Source: Euonymus europaeus (Eukaryota > Streptophyta > Magnoliopsida > Celastrales > Celastraceae). Taken from it: a stretch of DNA of 64,000 nucleotides. The stretch is from contig OY756970.1 of assembly GCA_963580455.1 (NCBI GenBank), forward strand, positions 13,950,001 through 14,014,000. The letters run 5' to 3'. The position numbers were made by a program, and so were the translations under genes. Below the pieces are notes generated by a model that saw nothing but the letters and a program-made list of their open reading frames with translations, did no database searches and was not told where the DNA came from. Positions 34,748 through 45,714 of the stretch are shown here, one piece after another (the stretch's first letter is position 1; every line of letters begins with the position of its first letter).

Positions 34748-35753
34748 CAGAATGAGTAACTTCAGGTTTCATGTCATGAGATTGCTTATTCTGAAGATAA
34801 GTTGCGAAATCATTCAACAAGTCAACTGGGTTTGTGGAAAAAGAATCCATAGTATGTGCAACAAGATGTGCCTTGTGATTGGAGGCACGTTTTTGATCTT
34901 TTGGAAATTTTGGCTTTTGCTCCGGGTGAAGGATCCAACAACGCTCCATCGAATGACCCAGATTGTGACAATGTTGGCACTTCACATCTGGTCTTTTCCC
35001 TTTGTAATTTTTTTCATTTGTACGAGTACCAGCCAAATATGCACGAGCATTAGACACACCAGAACTAGGATTGCGTGACATGACTTTTCGACGGAGTTCT
35101 TCACGATTGATGGTAGCATAGACACCTTCCAACGATGGCAACTCTGGATTCATCAGGATATGACTTCGAAGATCTTCATAATCGGAACCAAGACTAGCAA
35201 GAACCTGAAAAATACGATCTTCTTCTATCCTTTTACGTAATGTGGAGGCATCAGTAGTAAAGGGGCGATAAACCTCTAATTCATTCCACAAACTTTTAAA
35301 ATTTCCCAATAATTGCACAAAAGGCTTACCATCTTGATGAAGATCTGCAAGATCACGTTGAATCTGAAAAATTCTGGCAGCGTTATTCTGATTTCCATAC
35401 ATCTCTCGAACTGCCTTCCATAATTGATATGAAGAATCAGAATAACTAAATATTTCAGCAATGTGCAACTCCATAGAATTGAGAATTAATGTCATGACTT
35501 GTTGATCCTTGCTTAGCCACGCCTCATATTCAGAAGATGCTACATCTGGAGCCTTAGAAGTGCCATTGATAAACCCAAGTTTACTTCTTCCACCAAGAGC
35601 TAACGTAATCGCCCTTGACCAAGGAAGATAATTAAAATCATTTAAGCGAACAGTACTTAAACGTTGAGTAGAATTGACATCCCCATCCGCCACCGTCACA
35701 GTAGATGGAACTGTGGTGATGGACGTTGAACTGGAAGCTTCATTGTTTGCCAT
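34689..35753 (-). CDS. Copia gag
   Basis: A 354-codon frame from the ATG at 35753. It has the copia gag N-terminal region (LNDFNYLPWSRAITLALGG, about residues 37-55), the UBN2-type middle and a CQHCHNLGHSMERC zinc knuckle (about 262-275). Near its end the frame shifts within a run of five T (plus-strand A at 34712-34716), so the last eight residues and the stop at 34689 are artefacts. Removing one T would restore continuity with the protease frame. Confidence 0.9.
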   Translation of the reverse strand: MANNEASSSTSITTVPSTVTVADGDVNSTQRLSTVRLNDFNYLPWSRAITLALGGRSKLGFINGTSKAPDVASSEYEAWLSKDQQVMTLILNSMELHIAEIFSYSDSSYQLWKAVREMYGNQNNAARIFQIQRDLADLHQDGKPFVQLLGNFKSLWNELEVYRPFTTDASTLRKRIEEDRIFQVLASLGSDYEDLRSHILMNPELPSLEGVYATINREELRRKVMSRNPSSGVSNARAYLAGTRTNEKNYKGKRPDVKCQHCHNLGHSMERCWILHPEQKPKFPKDQKRASNHKAHLVAHTMDSFSTNPVDLLNDFATYLQNKQSHDMKPEVTHSGDGQSAALLTHFCWVLGKI

Positions 35754-35809
35754 GGAATAAGATTGACAGCGACAATGAACAATATAGAACTGGTCTCAAG
35801 AACGAACCC

Positions 35810-35821
35810 GCTCCGATACCA
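35810..35821 (-). promoter_or_regulatory. Copia primer binding site, initiator tRNA-Met type
   Basis: The element strand reads TGGTATCGGAGC directly next to the LTR. The usual plant copia site is TGGTATCAGAGC, so there is one mismatch. Confidence 0.85.
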
Positions 35822-36074
35822 TGAAGAATTTGAACACAGGTTAATGATGAAAAATACTTGTATATTTCGTATATCTGTAACAATGTACAAGGGTTGTATA
35901 AATAGGAAAGGAGAGAGTTACAGATGAGCCACAATCTCCTCCTATGAATTAGCCTAACTACAGGCTGTTACATCAATCAAGCTTAATTAGAATATTGGCA
36001 TTAAAGAGACGTATATATCCACATATCAACCTCCATATTTATCTCCAATACAACTACCATATTTATCTCCAATA
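35822..36074 (-). repeat. Copia LTR (5-prime in element sense)
   Basis: The 253-bp partner of 31110-31362. It is followed by the target duplication GTATG at 36075-36079. Confidence 0.95.
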
Positions 36075-36079
36075 GTATG

Positions 36080-36531
36080 GCTGAAGATGTTATGGCAATT
36101 TGCGAAGAGGTAATGAGTCACTTGAAGAGGTAAGTATAAAGTTGTCTCCGATAAGCATCGAAAAGGAAGGTGTTCAACGAAGGAGATGTTCCTTAGGAAG
36201 AAGTGTTTCCTGTAGGTACGTGCAGTAAATTGAAGCCCTAAAAGTATGGCCCTTACAAGGTGCTGAAGTGGATTAATGATAATGCCTATGTGATTGATTT
36301 TTCTGAGTCTGGGGATTTCAAATTCTTTCAATGTTGCTGACTTGTTTGCTTTCAAAGAGGATAAATCTATCTATCCTGACCATAACTTCAGGGGATAAAT
36401 CTATCTATCATGACCATAACTTGAGGTCATGTTCTTTTGAAGTAGAGGGGACTGATGTAGAACAAATGATTGAATGGATTGAAAACGTAATGGAAAGTCA
36501 TATGAAAAAGGGGCATATTTTCAACTTATAG
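36080..36531 (+). pseudogene. Ty3/gypsy pol C-terminal fossil, part 2
   Basis: Continues the integrase fossil after the copia insertion: [51 protein letters not shown], then SIYHDHNLRS and VEGTDVEQ. Several stops and shifts are present. A 34-bp stretch is duplicated in tandem at 36359-36426. Confidence 0.8.
36359..36426. repeat. 34-bp tandem duplication in the gypsy fossil
   Basis: Units 36359-36392 and 36393-36426 both read GGATAAATCTATCTAT onward, with two differences. They sit in the SIYPDHN part of the pol tail. Confidence 0.85.
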
Positions 36532-37405
36532 ATTTAGCGTGGAAGTTCAAAATAAGGCGAATTCCAAGATAGAGCAAATTACAAGGCGGAGCAATATACT
36601 ATTTCCTTAAATTATGACTTTTCATTTTCTTAAAATTTAGCATTCCAATAGTTCTTCTTATTTTCCTAAGAGTTAAGAATAAGTATTTGAGCACACTTTG
36701 TATTGATCTAAAGACATATATGATGATCAATCAAAACCTTTGAGATTTATATTTTCTCTAGTGGATTCCAAATTATCTTCCTGTTAAGTTTACGTCTGTA
36801 GGCTTGAGTTTTCTTGTGTTGCATGATATCGACAATTAATTCATTCACTAGCAAAGAAACTAGAGTTTCAACTTTTATACTTTTTATTGAGTTTTTTTTA
36901 TAAGAAAAAGAATAACAACAGGAAAATTGCGAATGAGAAACAACAACAAATGACCAAATTAAAGAATGGTGAACAATGTTCGCTGTTTGGTGAGACGCAT
37001 GTCTACAACTATCTTGGACATTTCAATCTCTTCATTTCAAAGTTTCAGGCTTGGATTGACAGTGGCCATGATTATCGAGATTACTATTTTTGTCTATAAA
37101 TTTAACATTGCTTGCATTTATTTCAACAAAAATTATTTTTTTCTTTTTTTAACATTAAAAATACATTTTCATTAAAAGTTGAATGTAATAAATTATCATA
37201 TTATATGATGTCATTCTCCACCCAAAAGCTATAACATTTTTCTCTTGACAAACGAATACGTCAAAGTTAATGTGAAAGAACATCTTGCATAATCACGTCA
37301 ATACAACAGATAGAATTCTAATAATTCATTAGAAGACGAAAAGAATACTTGAGGACCACAATACCCAAAATATAAAACAATTAGATTAATTCGATCGAAA
37401 TAATT
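36532..37405. other. Intergenic, AT-rich
   Basis: No supported gene. The first part may be untranslated gypsy sequence; I found no LTR boundary. Confidence 0.5.
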
Positions 37406-38400
37406 TTTTTTCCAATCACAGGGAGGGGAACCCAACCAATATTACACAAAAAACCTCACCCATTGTTACTAGGAATCAATCTAGGCCACATAAGACCAAC
37501 ATCATCTTCCCAAAGCAGACTTGTGGCTTCATTTGATGGCCACTGGAACAAATGCATGCCACGGTTGCATGTATTGAAGAGCCACATTCGCCAAATGGTC
37601 CGCCAATTGATTGCTTTCCCTGAAAACATGCAGAACTTTCACCTTCCAATCTCTACTTAACAAGTTTCGAGCTGCAATAATTAAATTTGATGAAGGGAGC
37701 CGGGGGATCAGCTGCTTGATTCAACCAATTCACCACTAAAGAGAATCTGTCTCAAGAATAACTTTTCTATAACCCTCCGTCCAAGCCAAATTTTGGGCCG
37801 CTAATCATGGCCCAAAGTTCAGCTTCAATTGCAAAACAACATCCAATATTCGCCCCATATCCTTTAAGCCACTTCCCCTGCCAATCCCGTAAAATTCATC
37901 CACCTCCTGCTATATCAGTAGCTCCTTTACTACTACATCCATCTGTGTTTAACTTAACCCATCCAATGGAAGCAGGGGTCCAACCCACTAAGGTTGTGCT
38001 GCTCCTGACACGACTCCCATGCACTTGCTTTTGAACTTTAAAAGCATGCATAATTTCATAAATATATGTTTGACATAATGTGAGCTTCAAATGCAAAGGT
38101 CGTTGTAACTTTTGAAAAACACACTCATTTCTCCACTTCTATATAAGCCAAATGATGACAACTAATCTAGTCCTTCAATTATTGTCTCGATCAAAATCAA
38201 AATTTTGAAGCATATTTCTATTCAAATAATTAACCATAAATAATTACTCCAAAATAGCAAGCCTTACAAAGTGTGCAATTGTCTGTCCAAAGCTTAAGGT
38301 GGGGAATGAAGAAATGAAAACATTTACCAAAAATTTGGAGAGAATGTAAATCAGAACCCCAATTTTTTATTCCTATTTTCTTGCTGGAGATCATTTTATA
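37406..38400 (-). pseudogene. LINE 3-prime fossil with RNase H domain
   Basis: Reading the minus strand across frames: WKWRNECVFQKL, GWVKLNTDGCSS, GGGWILRDWQGKWLKGYGAN, FAIEAELWAM. These are the zf-RVT end and RNase H start of a plant L1-type ORF2. Many stops are present. The likely 3-prime end is the A-rich stretch (plus-strand T run) at 37406-37413. The part from 38069 upward is also present in the repeat copy at 44511. Confidence 0.7.
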
Positions 38401-39124
38401 ATGGAGCAATAAAAAATGACAGAAGAGATTTGACCACAGTGGAACGATGTCAGATAAAGGAGGTTGAGGTTTGTGTTGGTAGGCTTACAATCTCACAAAC
38501 AACAACATTAGGGCTATTGTGTTAGCATTGTTTCAAAACTAAAACATTTATAAAAGAGATAGCTTCGAGCTTTTGGTTTATTAATTTTCGATGCGATCAG
38601 ATGTGATATAGTGATACGAGTAGTGGATAACTAGATACATGTTTGTTCGAAAATTATAAGAGCCATTGAGAGGTAGATTTGTGTCTTGGTATTTGTGTCT
38701 TGGTTTAGCTTTATCCAAAGAGTCTAATCTGTACAAATTTTTTCTTTTTGAGCCAAGTCACTATTTTAGGTCCAAAAATTATTTCAAGACGAGGTTGAAT
38801 TTTCGGTCCAAATATTAACTTGTATATTGTTCTGAATGTATTTAACTTTGACTTAACATTTTCCAATGATAAGAGAATGTGATTAATAATCAAAACAACT
38901 TGTTATAAATACATAAAATATACTGAAAATTTTGAGTATAATTCTTAAAATATATGAAACCACTATAACTATTATTTAAGATAGAGAACTCTAAGTGATA
39001 TGATACAAACCCAATTTTAACTCTTTTTTTTCATATTTTGGTCCTTAAACTATGAAAAACAATGTTTATATAATATAATGTGGACGTTATTAATAAATCT
39101 CCACCACTGGTGTGGTTTTCTTTA
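38069..39124. repeat. 1056-bp direct repeat flanking the hAT element, left copy (A)
   Basis: Matches 44511-45565 with about five substitutions and one 1-bp indel. Its left edge falls inside continuous LINE-derived sequence, so this is the original location. Its right edge abuts the left end of the hAT element. Confidence 0.95.
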
Positions 39125-39309
39125 GGGCTGTGCAAGTCAAACCAAAAACCGGACCAAAACCGGAAACCGGACCGGTTGGTCCGGTTCGGTTCGGTCCGTT
39201 GACCATTTCTGGTCAAACGGTTTACGGAACCGAACCAATCCGTATCATTACGGTCCGGTCCGCGGTTTCAGATTTTTGAATTACCGGTTAACCGGACCGG
39301 ACCGTGTAA

Positions 39310-40622
39310 TTCATATATAATTTAAATAAATAATTTCTATTATACACATCTACCGTTGATTTCAAGTTATATGGCTTATCTACCGTTGATCTTTATAAAA
39401 TTAGGTTAACCCTAATTTTTGATTTTATTGTTTATTGATTTATTCCTCACTTAGTCACTTCTTCTCCCGTGCAGCTGCAGCCGCTCCCCTCTCCAGTGAC
39501 CAAATCACGAAACTCCAAAATCGAGACTCCAGTGACCGCCGCACCGCACTCACCAGAAGTCCGGCCGTCCAGCGAAAACCGAAGCCACACCCAGTGGCCA
39601 CTGGCCAGTCCACTTTTGGCTTCCTTTGTCTGCTTGAGTCTCGACTCGAATTCTCCAGCACCCCATCGGCCACCGTCACTTCCCCTGTCTTCTCGAGTTT
39701 TCTCCACCACCAGGCGCCAGTTCTTCACCTGCATTTCAGGTTCTTGCCTATTTCACATTTTCAGTTGCATTTCTCGGCTTCCCGCATAATCCGGCCACTT
39801 CTTTGCATGATCCAGCCAAAATCTCTCATTCTCTCTTTCATTTCAGGCTCTTGATTCAGAAAAAAGGCCACGGGCAGCAAGCCAGCGAGTCGAGCTCAAA
39901 TTCTGAAGGACTCAAACTCCGGTATTGCTTTGAAAGTTTGAAGTTTGAAATTGAATGATGTTTTCTCAAATTTTCTGAATTTTTTGGTTTGAGGTTTGTA
40001 ATTTTGTATATCTATTTATGCTTTCATAATTTTGCTTTGAAATTTGAATGATTATTAGTTCTAGACTTCTAGTGCTTATTGTTTGGGACATTGGTCCTTT
40101 GGGATGTTCTGTGAGATATTTTATTCTCATTGTTTTTGATGATTTTTAATTTCATGTGTATACTATATACTTATATGGACTGAAAATTGGGTAGAAAACT
40201 AGAAATATACAAGGTGATGTATTTGTAAAAAATTAATACAAATAGGCTTTTAATAGTTGGGGATAGATTTATAAGAATGCTCCTTGAAAAATTTCTTGAA
40301 CCAAATCTGTCCAAAGGTATTATATTATCTGTTATTTTGTATTTTTGTTATTAGAGTCTGAAGAAATAAAACAATTGAACATTTGAACTATGGATTGAAG
40401 CTTAGAGAGTTAGGATGAGTTGTTACTTGTTACTTGTTACACCAGTTTTTGTGTTATATTCTTGAATGGTATTGCACTGTTGCCATTATTGGAATAATTG
40501 AATTGAAGAATTTTTTACTTTCTATGTTCAATTGCTGATAATGACATGAAATGAAATTGGATTCTGATTTTTTACTTTCTATGTTCAATCTTTATGAATT
40601 CTAGGATCACCAATTCACCATT
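39310..40622. other. hAT 5-prime non-coding region
   Basis: Precedes the transposase ATG. The portion 39435-39860 is GC-richer and has overlapping frames on both strands (for example 139 codons at 39435-39854) with only Ser/Pro-rich, domain-free translations. It probably contains promoter, untranslated leader and possibly an intron of the transposase gene. Confidence 0.55.
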
Positions 40623-42686
40623 ATGGAGGCGAGTAATCCTAGTTATGAAACCTCATCATCCCCAACACCTCTCACTAATCGAAGCGTGAGTTCTCCTGGG
40701 CTAGTTGAGAGTTCAACTGAACATGATGAAGATGTTATAGAGTTAGAGTTAGGAACACAACCTAAAGCTGGAAAACTACTCCCCCCACGGCCTCGTAAGT
40801 CAAAATCCTTGGTGTGGGATCATTTTAAAAAAAAAGAGGTAAAAGATAAGGGGATGAGGGCTGTTTGCAATTATTGTAACTCTGATTATGCATGTAATAC
40901 ACAGCTCAATGGGACCTCCACCTTGCGGACTCACTTGCACCAATATTGTCCAAAATCTCCATTGAGAGAGGAAAAAAACCAAAAAACTCTTTCATTTGAG
41001 AGCAAGGGTAGCTTAGTGGCACATACATTTAGCAAGGAGAGGAGTAGAGTTGCATGTGCGAAGATGGTTATCATAGATGAGCTTCCATTTAACTTTGTTG
41101 AAGGGATAGGATTTAGGTTGTTTATGAAAGAGGCTCAACCTAGGTTTGATCCCCTATCTCGTACAACCGTAGCTAGGGATATGTGGACCTTGTTTTATAA
41201 TGAAAAGGGGACGTTGAAAAGCATTTTCGCTCTTCCCAACCAAAGAGTTTCTCTTACTACGGACACATGGACCTCCATTCAAAACATCAACTATATGGCT
41301 TTAACGGCCCATTTCATTGATGATGAATGGAAGTTGCATAAAAGAATTATTAACTTCTGTCAAATTACCAACCACAAAGGTGATGCCATTGGGAGACTCA
41401 TTGAGAGGTGTTTGAGTGATTGGGGAATAGAGAAGGTGTTCACTATCACACTTGACAATGCATCGGCTAATGATGTGGCGATTAGGCATGTTGCAAAACA
41501 ATTGAAACATTGGAAAACTCTCCAATTTGATGGTGATTTTCTACATATGAGGTGTTGTGCACACATAATCAATTTGATTGTGAATGATGGGTTGAGAGAA
41601 ATGCATAGCTCAATTAAGAATATTCGCAAGGCTTGTAAGTATACGAGATCCTCACCATCTAGGTTGGAGAAGTTTAGACAATGTTTAGTGTTGGAGAAGC
41701 TTGAGGGCAAAGGTTTAATGCCTTTGGAGTGTAAAACTAGGTGGAATTCGACCTATTTAATGTTAGAGGCAGCTTTGAAAGTGCAAAGGGCCTTTGAAAG
41801 ATTGGAAGAAGAAACCACTGACTATGTTGCTTACTTTGATACTAATGAGCATGATGGTGAGAGGCCCTTAAAGAAGAAAAGGCGGGTAACCGTTGTTGAT
41901 GCTCAAGATGGTGAGGAGTCTAGAAAACTAATGCCTCCTAGTCCATCAGATTGGATTTATGCAAGAACTTTTGTGAAGTTCTTGAAGAGATTCTATGATG
42001 CGACTTTAAGGCTTAGTTCTTTCAAAACTGTGACGGCTAATGTGCCTTTTCGTGAGATGTATAGCATTGTTGATGAGCTGAAAAAAGCAATGGCAAGTGA
42101 AGATCCTTTTTTGAAGATGGTTGCAACTTCAATGAAAGCAAAGTTTGACAAATATTGGGGAAATATCAAAGATGTGAACCAAATTGTGGTTGTGGCAGTG
42201 CTACTTGATCCTCGATATAAAATGGACTTAGTCCAATGGGGATTTGAGTTCTTGGAAGATGATGTTTCCAAAATTGATGGGTTGGTGGCTAGGGTGAAAG
42301 AACTTTTATTCCATATGTATGAAGATTACAAAAAGGACACTCCGGGAGTTGCTCAATCCAATGTGGAAAATGTCAATGATGGGGAAGGAACTTTAGATCA
42401 AGAGGAGGCAGATTCGAACTTTGAAATGTTCATGAGGAGGAGAAAAGAGAGAGATGTGGTACAAATTAGGAATGAAGTTGATAAATATTTGTTGGAAGCG
42501 GCTGAAAATCCCAAAAATCTTGCATTCAATTTGTTGGATTGGTGGAAAGAAAATCAGCCAAGATATCCAATATTATCCAAGATTGCAAGGGATGTATTTG
42601 CTGTTCCAGTTTCTAGTGTGCCTTCGGAGTCGGCATTTAGTGCAGGAAAGCGAGTTGTGAACCCTTTTCGTTCTTGTTTGCAGTAG
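40623..42686 (+). CDS. hAT-family transposase (BED zinc finger, RICESLEEPER-like), frameshifted near the C terminus
   Basis: 687 codons from the ATG at 40623. BED-type zinc finger at about residues 60-105 (WDHFKKK, CNYC, HLHQYC). Catalytic core with TTDTWTS (about 213), LDNASAND (about 277) and KTRWNSTY (about 372). The hAT C-terminal dimerisation region reaches NLLDWWKENQPRYPILSKIARD, VSSVPSESAFSAGKRVV and NPFRSCL. It then runs into TAG at 42684. The expected continuation VEALICTNDWLRNVPLDLY is present in another frame (from 42683), so a short deletion removed the connecting residues. The protein lacks only its last segment, but with the right terminus gone this copy cannot move itself normally. 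Confidence 0.9.
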   Translation: MEASNPSYETSSSPTPLTNRSVSSPGLVESSTEHDEDVIELELGTQPKAGKLLPPRPRKSKSLVWDHFKKKEVKDKGMRAVCNYCNSDYACNTQLNGTSTLRTHLHQYCPKSPLREEKNQKTLSFESKGSLVAHTFSKERSRVACAKMVIIDELPFNFVEGIGFRLFMKEAQPRFDPLSRTTVARDMWTLFYNEKGTLKSIFALPNQRVSLTTDTWTSIQNINYMALTAHFIDDEWKLHKRIINFCQITNHKGDAIGRLIERCLSDWGIEKVFTITLDNASANDVAIRHVAKQLKHWKTLQFDGDFLHMRCCAHIINLIVNDGLREMHSSIKNIRKACKYTRSSPSRLEKFRQCLVLEKLEGKGLMPLECKTRWNSTYLMLEAALKVQRAFERLEEETTDYVAYFDTNEHDGERPLKKKRRVTVVDAQDGEESRKLMPPSPSDWIYARTFVKFLKRFYDATLRLSSFKTVTANVPFREMYSIVDELKKAMASEDPFLKMVATSMKAKFDKYWGNIKDVNQIVVVAVLLDPRYKMDLVQWGFEFLEDDVSKIDGLVARVKELLFHMYEDYKKDTPGVAQSNVENVNDGEGTLDQEEADSNFEMFMRRRKERDVVQIRNEVDKYLLEAAENPKNLAFNLLDWWKENQPRYPILSKIARDVFAVPVSSVPSESAFSAGKRVVNPFRSCLQ

Positions 42687-42905
42687 AGGCACTGATTTGC
42701 ACCAATGATTGGCTTAGAAATGTACCTTTGGACTTATATAAGGATCCGACTGAAGAAGAGGTGGAATACTATACCGAATGTGAGAAAATTGAAAAAGGTT
42801 TGTTACTTTTTTATAGTGAATTTGAAATAATTAATTGTGTTCAATTCTTTCAACTTATAACAATTTAATCATTAATTTTATTGGGTTGCAGAAGTGGAAT
42901 CTCTC
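42683..42905 (+). pseudogene. Shifted C-terminal end of the hAT transposase
   Basis: VEALICTNDWLRNVPLDLYKDPTEEEVEYYTECEKIEK continues the dimerisation domain in a different phase from the main frame. A possible final intron starts after GAAAAAG at about 42798, with a TTGCAG acceptor near 42891. Confidence 0.7.
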
Positions 42906-44510
42906 TAAAATTCTGGATCTGCACCTCTACCTTCTACTGCTGCTACTGTTTCAGCCTCTCAGGTCAGTTACTGGACTTAGTAGTTAGTAGTTATTGGACT
43001 TAATTTTTGTCCTGCACACTTGCAATTGTTTATGTAATTAAGAATCTGATATTCTCAATCTTTTAATGTTAGCAGGGCAAAGCAATGGCGTAATGGAGAT
43101 TGGATGTGCACAAATTTCAACTATGCAATAGGTTAGTAATTTAGTATAGACATTGTTTCCTAGATTTAAGTCTTTAACCTTGAAGTTGATAGGATTTTGC
43201 TCCCCTTTAATTCCCAAATCATGCAATTTCTTATTTTCTTTAGTAGCTTCATTACCAGGTGAAGCCATATTATACCTTCATAATTTCATATTATACTGAA
43301 AAAGGGACTGCTACTGAAAGTGTATTGCTTTCACTGCATTCAATTGAGTTTCTGTATACATGTGTCTGTATGTTAGAGTTTCTATGTGCTTTGTTAGAGT
43401 TTTCTCCTGTGAAACAGTGAATCTACAAAGGTACATTTGGAATCATCAAATGTACGTTTAGCTGAGCATAGGAAGCAGTATTGTGGGGCTTTAGTCTGTT
43501 TATTCTATCATTTTATTACTGACATCTTATCCATGATGCAAATACTTATTCTATTATTGACATGGCACTTTGCAGGCAGTTAATCTTGGGGGTTTACTGA
43601 AGCTCATGCTCAGAAAGATGTCATTGCAATTGAATAACCCCCCGTTCAACCTCAGAATTACCTTACTGTCACTGGTTTTTACTTTTTACAGATAGTTCCT
43701 CAGCTAACCGGGATCGGGGGATTTGAACTTGGATTATGGAATGCATGCTGTTGAGTACTTGAGTGTTGACTGTTCTTACTTCTTAGTTCTGTTTTTCCTT
43801 TTTCGTTTCTCTGTGTGGGACTTTGAAACTTTGAAAGTTTCACATTCGTTTTGTTTTGTTTTTTTGTTTCTCCTGTGCATTTCATTTTTATTATAGAGTA
43901 TGGATGATTGTAATAAATAATAACTATTTGAAGTTTGAATCTTGCTATGGATATGGACTATGGACTATGAAAGTTTGAGATTTGAAAGGGACTTGAGTAG
44001 TTGAGTTTGAGACTTATGCATTTTATTGTAGATTATGGATGGAATGGAATATGTTATGCATGCAATCATGGATGTGTCTGAGTAAATGACTATATGTGAT
44101 TATGTGGTAGTTACTAGTTATTTATGATTTTATGACACAGGTGGCTATTGAAGTTTGAAGGTTTTGGAGATTTTGAACTCCTTATTTGATTTTTGCTTTA
44201 TTTGATTTTTATGATGTTTGTTACTTTGTTTGGTTTCAAATTCAAACTTTCAATTTTTTTCCTTAGTGCTACTGCTAGTCTGCTACTCTGCTATGCCTTC
44301 AACCTTCCAGTGTTTGGACATGAGTGTGTTACTGGAGAGTGGATAACTGGATATATTGCCACTCTTTGAGGTAAAAAATTAAAAATGTGTATTTTTACTC
44401 TTGAACCTCAAAACCGAAACCGAAACCGAACCGTCTTAACGGTTAACCATATTAACGGTTTTAACACTTAATGGCTCGGTTTCGATTATAATTAATCCCA
44501 AACCGTAACT
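42906..44510. other. hAT 3-prime non-coding region
   Basis: No further coding domain. It ends in hAT subterminal repeats (44408-44432) and stops without a terminal inverted repeat at the junction with the duplicated flank. Confidence 0.6.
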
Positions 44511-45565
44511 TTTGACATAATGTGAGCTTCAAATGCAAAGGTCGTTGTAACTTTTGAAAAACACACTCATTTCTCCACTTCTAAATAAGCCAAATGATGA
44601 CAACTAATCTAGTCCTTCAATTATTGTCTCGATCAAAATCAAAATTTTGAAGCATATTTCTATTCAAATAATTAACCATAAATAATTACTCCAAAATAGC
44701 AAGCCTTACAAAGTGTGCAATTGTCTGTCCAAAGCTTAAGGGGGGAATGAAGAAATGAAAACGTTTACCAAAAATTTGGAGAGAATGTAAATCAGAACCC
44801 CAATTTCTTATTCCTATTTTCTTGCTGGAGATCATTTTATAATGGAGCAATAAAAAATGACAGAAGAGATTTGACCACAGTGGAACGATGTCAGATAAAG
44901 GAGGTTGAGGTTTGTGTTGGTAGGCTTACAATCTCACAAACAACAACATTAGCGCTATTGTGTTAGCATTGTTTCAAAACTAAAACATTTATAAAAGAGA
45001 TAGCTTCGAGCTTTTGGTTTATTAATTTTCGATGCGATCAGATGTGATATAGTGATACGAGTAGTGGATAACTAGATACATGTTTGTTCGAAAATTATAA
45101 GAGCCATTGAGAGGTAGATTTGTGTCTTGGTATTTGTGTCTTGGTTTAGCTTTATCCAAAGAGTCTAATCTGTACAAATTTTTTCTTTTTGAGCCAAGTC
45201 ACTATTTTAGGTCCAAAAATTATTTCAAGACGAGGTTGAATTTTCGGTCCAAATATTAACTTGTATATTGTTCTGAATGTATTTAACTTTGACTTAACAT
45301 TTTCCAATGATAAGAGAATGTGATTAATAATCAAAACAACTTGTTATAAATACATAAAATATACTGAAAATTTTGAGTATAATTCTTAAAATATATGAAA
45401 CCACTATAACTATTATTTAAGATAGAGAACTCTAAGTGATATGATACAAACCCAATTTTAACTCTTTTTTTTCATATTTTGGTCCTTAAACTATGAAAAA
45501 TAATGTTTATATAATATAATGTGGACGTTATTAATAAATCTCCACCACTGGTGTGGTTTTCTTTA
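44511..45565. repeat. 1056-bp direct repeat flanking the hAT element, right copy (A-prime)
   Basis: A near-identical copy of 38069-39124. It starts abruptly at the broken hAT end in the middle of LINE-derived sequence and runs through the hAT target site without interruption into unique DNA at 45566. It thereby shows the empty site. Confidence 0.95.
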
Positions 45566-45714
45566 TTCTTTTATATCTTTTGAAGAAAAACACTACTTTT
45601 AAATGTCAAATCCTTGGATTGAGAACCAAAGTATCATTTTTTATGCATCAGATAATCATAATTTTTTTTAAAAAAATTAATGGATAATATGTATTTATCA
45701 TGCATTTTTTTTGG
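45566..45714. other. AT-rich spacer
   Basis: Unique flank to the right of the hAT site, with no features. Confidence 0.5.

Larger units (their letters stand above)
31110..36074 (-). mobile_element. Ty1/copia LTR retrotransposon, young but defective
   Basis: Bounded by 253-bp LTRs (31110-31362 and 35822-36074) with only two differences between them (OBS: AAGTT/AGGTT and CTGGA/CTGTA). The 5-bp target duplication GTATG lies at 31105-31109 and 36075-36079. The minus orientation shows gag, protease, integrase, RT and RNase H in copia order, plus an initiator-Met type primer site. In element sense the LTR starts TA and ends CA, a non-canonical pair. The coding region carries one frameshift, two in-frame TAG codons and a changed RT active site. 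Confidence 0.95.
39123..44510 (+). mobile_element. hAT transposon lacking its right terminus
   Basis: The left end TAGGGCTGTGCAAGTC is a typical plant hAT terminus, followed by subterminal CCGGACC/AACCGG repeats (39140-39305). Inside is a BED-finger hAT transposase gene. The right side keeps subterminal repeats (AACCGAAACCGAAACCG, about 44410-44430) but not the inverted terminal sequence (expected TGCACAGCCCTA). It stops at 44510, where a second copy of the left flank begins. The empty site is readable in that copy near 45557-45568. Confidence 0.85.

Noticed and set aside
38711..38893. 60-codon minus-strand frame repeated at 45152-45334
   Set aside because: Identical copies result from the 1056-bp duplication, not from selection; AT-rich with no domain.
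39435..39854. 139-codon Ser/Pro-rich frame upstream of the hAT transposase
   Set aside because: Frames of similar length exist on the opposite strand; low-complexity translation and position suggest untranslated leader.
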